Source: an uncultured Collinsella sp. (GTDB lineage Bacteria > Actinomycetota > Coriobacteriia > Coriobacteriales > Coriobacteriaceae). Taken from it: 8,756 bases of DNA. Both the position numbers and the translations under genes were made by a program. The notes beneath the pieces were generated by a model. That model ran no database searches. It saw only the letters and a list, made by a program, of their open reading frames with translations, and was not told the DNA's origin. Within the stretch, counting starts at the first letter, position 1; the number at the start of each line of letters is the position of its first letter. Location of the stretch: assembly GCA_902470695.1 (NCBI GenBank), contig CABRHH010000049.1, positions 1 through 8,756 of the forward strand, written 5' to 3'. This document shows, piece by piece, positions 6,684 through 8,756 of the stretch.

Positions 6684-8656
6684 ACCGCATCACCCGCAGC
6701 CGCGAGCAGGCGCTCCTGACCCGCGTCGTCCACCGGCTCAGCGGTGATGCCCGCGCGCCCCAGGCGATCCGCGATGATGGGCAGCTCGCGCTCGCCGGCC
6801 TGCTGGAGCAGCAGATACAGCTCGCCTGCCACCTCGCCGATCAGGTCGCTGTCGCGCACCGCCCCCTGCACACGGCGGCGCAGCTCGGCACGGCCCTCGT
6901 CGCCGGGAACCACGCGCATGAGCAGGTGGCGCGCCATGCGAGCCTCCTTGAGGTCGCGGGCGCAGGCAAGCTCCTCCTTGAACGGGACCTCCAACAGGAT
7001 GCGCGTATCGGGGATGAAGCGGGTGTCGTGGATGGCTGCGTCGTAGTCGAACGCGCGCATGAGAGCCGTTTCGATCAGGCCACACAGGATGCGAAAGAGA
7101 TTTTGGTAGTAGAGAGTCATCTGCTCGGGCTCGGCTTCGCTGATGAAGATCAGCACCGCCGGCCGCCCGGCGCGCCGTACCGCATAGGCGAACATGGGCA
7201 GATCCTCGGACAGCTCGCGGTTCACCCACACACCGCCCTGCTCGACCACGTCGAGCACGCCGGTGATCTCATCCAGGCGGATGGAACGCGGCGCCTCGGC
7301 CTCGATGCCCGGAGCTGCGGCGGCCAGGCGCGCAAAGGCGCCCTCGCCCACCACGCGGTAGAGCGATACGGTGCGATTCTCCAGAACATCTTCCAGCACC
7401 AAGATGGTCTTGCGGAAGATCTCCTGGGGCTTGATGAGGTCCAGCTCGCGGGTCACGGCGAAAATCTTGCCGAAGCTGTCGCGGCGGCCCAGGATCTGTC
7501 GGCGAAACGCGCGTTTGCCCTCGAGGGTGTCGCGGTAGAGGTCGTTCACGAACGCAAGGCGACTGCGCAGCCCCTCGTTCTCGGTGCGGGCGAAGGCGAG
7601 CTCGTCGCGGTGGCGCAGCTGCACGTATCCGCAGGCAGCGCCCACCACGAAGTACGCGATGAACGGCAGCCAGTTCGAGGGCTCGTAGAACAACGTGGCC
7701 ATGGTGTAGCCCTCCTGCACCACGAAGGTTGCAGCAAGCCCCACAGAGGCGAGCGCCGCGGCCAGCAAACCGGCGTTCATCCCGTGCACCGTGGCGGCGA
7801 GCACTACGAACAGCAGGCGCTCATCGAGAACGGAAGCGACCTGTGAGGATGCAGTGAGCCGGACCAGCAGCTCGGCTACCACCCACAGCACGAGCACCTC
7901 GACTACGGCCAGTGCGGGGGCTGCGCTGGCCAGGTGGGACCACGCGCGCACGAATATGTTGGGGCGCGTCACGCGCCCCGCGCGCCAGACCTCGAACAGG
8001 TCGGGCACGTCCTCGACGAAGGAGTGGGTGGGCTGCCAGCCGAAGCGCCGGCTGAGCACGCCGTCGTCTGCGGGCGCAGGCGGGGCCGGCGCGTCACCAT
8101 AGGCCACGGCGACATCGGGGATCAGGGCGCCGACGGCATCGACCAGGTCGCGTACGCGGGAGCCGAAGGCATCGGGCACCGTGAATGTCTCGGTCACAGG
8201 GGTCCAAGCGTCCAGAACGCGGCGCAACAGGACAGCCAAGTCTTCGGCAGCAAGCAGGTAAAGTGGGTCGTCGGGCCCGTCAACGAACGCGAGCGCGCCG
8301 CGTGCGGCCTGGTCGAACAGCGCGGCAGCAGCCGGCGGCACCTCACGAGCATTGCGCGCGTACAGATACGGCGTGCGTATGATCTTGAGCTGCAGCGGGC
8401 CCAGCTCAGCATAGTGAAGACACAGGTCCTCGGCCGAACGCTCAAGCAGCGAGGTGCCCATATGCCCGTCGGTAGCCGTGGCCGCCGGTGCACCCTCGGT
8501 GCCACCGATGTAGAGAAACCGTATGGCATGCGGGCAGCATGCGCGCAGGATATGGCGCAGGCGGTCGATATCGCCCTCGAGTTCAGGCTCGGGAGACAGG
8601 TACTCGGAAAAATAGACGACGGCTTCGAACTGATAACTCTCCCCCAGCCGGTCCAA
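6680..8656 (-). CDS. pelD: PelD, cyclic di-GMP receptor of the Pel complex with an N-terminal SDR-like domain
   Basis: Read from TTG at 8654-8656 this gives 658 residues, about 200 more than Pseudomonas PelD (about 455). Residues 1-225 resemble the later part of an extended SDR/epimerase (EAVVYFSEYL, RFLYIGGTEG, then SAEDLCLHYAE and IIRTPYLYARN), but the first Rossmann strand and glycine motif are absent. The YxxxK dyad aligns with T68 and E72, so catalysis is unlikely. Four membrane helices follow at about 247-267, 280-291, 294-313 and 328-346, then a GAF-like region (about 390-535). A degenerate GGDEF domain (about 545-655) has AGELY (610-614) in place of GGDEF and an RxxD I-site RDSD (601-604) five residues upstream. 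This is how PelD binds cyclic di-GMP to activate Pel export. The start is uncertain: no good ribosome binding site precedes the TTG, and SDR-like sequence continues upstream to a TAG at 8711-8713. Confidence 0.9.
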   Translation of the reverse strand: MDRLGESYQFEAVVYFSEYLSPEPELEGDIDRLRHILRACCPHAIRFLYIGGTEGAPAATATDGHMGTSLLERSAEDLCLHYAELGPLQLKIIRTPYLYARNAREVPPAAAALFDQAARGALAFVDGPDDPLYLLAAEDLAVLLRRVLDAWTPVTETFTVPDAFGSRVRDLVDAVGALIPDVAVAYGDAPAPPAPADDGVLSRRFGWQPTHSFVEDVPDLFEVWRAGRVTRPNIFVRAWSHLASAAPALAVVEVLVLWVVAELLVRLTASSQVASVLDERLLFVVLAATVHGMNAGLLAAALASVGLAATFVVQEGYTMATLFYEPSNWLPFIAYFVVGAACGYVQLRHRDELAFARTENEGLRSRLAFVNDLYRDTLEGKRAFRRQILGRRDSFGKIFAVTRELDLIKPQEIFRKTILVLEDVLENRTVSLYRVVGEGAFARLAAAAPGIEAEAPRSIRLDEITGVLDVVEQGGVWVNRELSEDLPMFAYAVRRAGRPAVLIFISEAEPEQMTLYYQNLFRILCGLIETALMRAFDYDAAIHDTRFIPDTRILLEVPFKEELACARDLKEARMARHLLMRVVPGDEGRAELRRRVQGAVRDSDLIGEVAGELYLLLQQAGERELPIIADRLGRAGITAEPVDDAGQERLLAAAGDAV

Positions 8657-8696
8657 GACGCCGGCATCGGACAGGGAGATCGCCTCGATACGATCG

Positions 8697-8724
8697 TCTA
8701 TAAAGACCTGCTATTTGAAGTCAA
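8697..8724 (-). promoter_or_regulatory. Sigma-70-like promoter candidate for the pel operon
   Basis: On the minus strand ttgact (8719-8724) and tataga (8697-8702) are separated by 16 bases, a near-consensus -35/-10 pair. Transcription would start near 8690, giving a leader of about 34 bases before the TTG at 8656. The local sequence is less GC-rich than the genes. The element overlaps what could instead be coding sequence of pelD, so the two readings compete. Confidence 0.4.
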
Positions 8725-8755
8725 GGGGTAGCGCCCGAGATTTTCGATAGGAACC
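8711..8755 (-). pseudogene. Possible 5' continuation of pelD cut by an in-frame TAG
   Basis: In the same frame as pelD, the sequence before the TAG (8711-8713) reads GSYRKSRALPLDFK. After the TAG it reads QVFIDDRIEAISLSDAGV up to the TTG start. The second part looks like the strand and Asp motif before helix 4 of an SDR (compare GDLxD), and the first part fits an SDR second strand (VIGxYR-type) at the right distance. The piece continues beyond the window edge. It may be the front of an SDR domain interrupted by a nonsense mutation or sequencing error, or it may be chance reading of a leader region. Confidence 0.35.
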
Positions 8756-8756
8756 T

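Noticed and set aside
6680..8656. Active diguanylate cyclase or functional NAD-dependent epimerase
   Set aside because: The GGDEF motif is replaced by AGELY, and the SDR part lacks both the YxxxK dyad and, in this reading, the glycine-rich nucleotide-binding motif.

Overview
The window carries one minus-strand operon for a Pel-type exopolysaccharide, in the order pelD-pelE-pelA-pelF-pelG (reading from about 8656 down to 877). Downstream of it, on the left of the window, lies about 870 bases of non-coding, repeat-rich DNA. DNA is very GC-rich with strong G/C preference at third codon positions, which also produces many long open shadow frames on the opposite strand. There is no pelB or pelC (outer-membrane scaffold and lipoprotein). 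PelA has only a membrane-anchored deacetylase region, without the hydrolase domain of the Pseudomonas protein. This gene content and order match the monoderm (Gram-positive) pel arrangement pelD-E-A(DA)-F-G known from Bacillus cereus. Together with the GC content this suggests a high-GC Gram-positive, perhaps an actinomycete such as a Coriobacteriia member. The taxonomic guess is inference only.

Layout: 8657-8756 holds a promoter-like sequence and possibly the interrupted 5' end of the first gene. 6680-8656 is pelD, with an N-terminal SDR-like part, four membrane helices, a GAF region and a degenerate GGDEF domain with an intact RxxD site. 5718-6683 is pelE (two membrane helices plus helical repeats). 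3772-5721 is pelA (anchored polysaccharide deacetylase). 2332-3768 is pelF (GT4 glycosyltransferase). 877-2331 is pelG (12-helix flippase-like transporter). Junctions are extremely tight (4-base overlaps, a 3-base gap and a zero-base gap), so the five genes almost certainly share one mRNA and are translationally coupled.

How they work together (family knowledge applied here): PelF polymerises the amino-sugar polymer from UDP-sugars in the cytoplasm. PelD, PelE and PelG form the membrane complex that exports it. PelD is expected to switch the complex on by binding cyclic di-GMP through the RxxD motif. PelA, anchored on the outside, removes acetyl groups to make the polymer cationic.

The main oddities are: the SDR-like N-terminus of PelD has lost its YxxxK dyad and appears cut by an in-frame TAG at 8711-8713; and the downstream region is a roughly 30-bp degenerate tandem array that includes a perfect 209-bp duplication (1-209 = 397-605).
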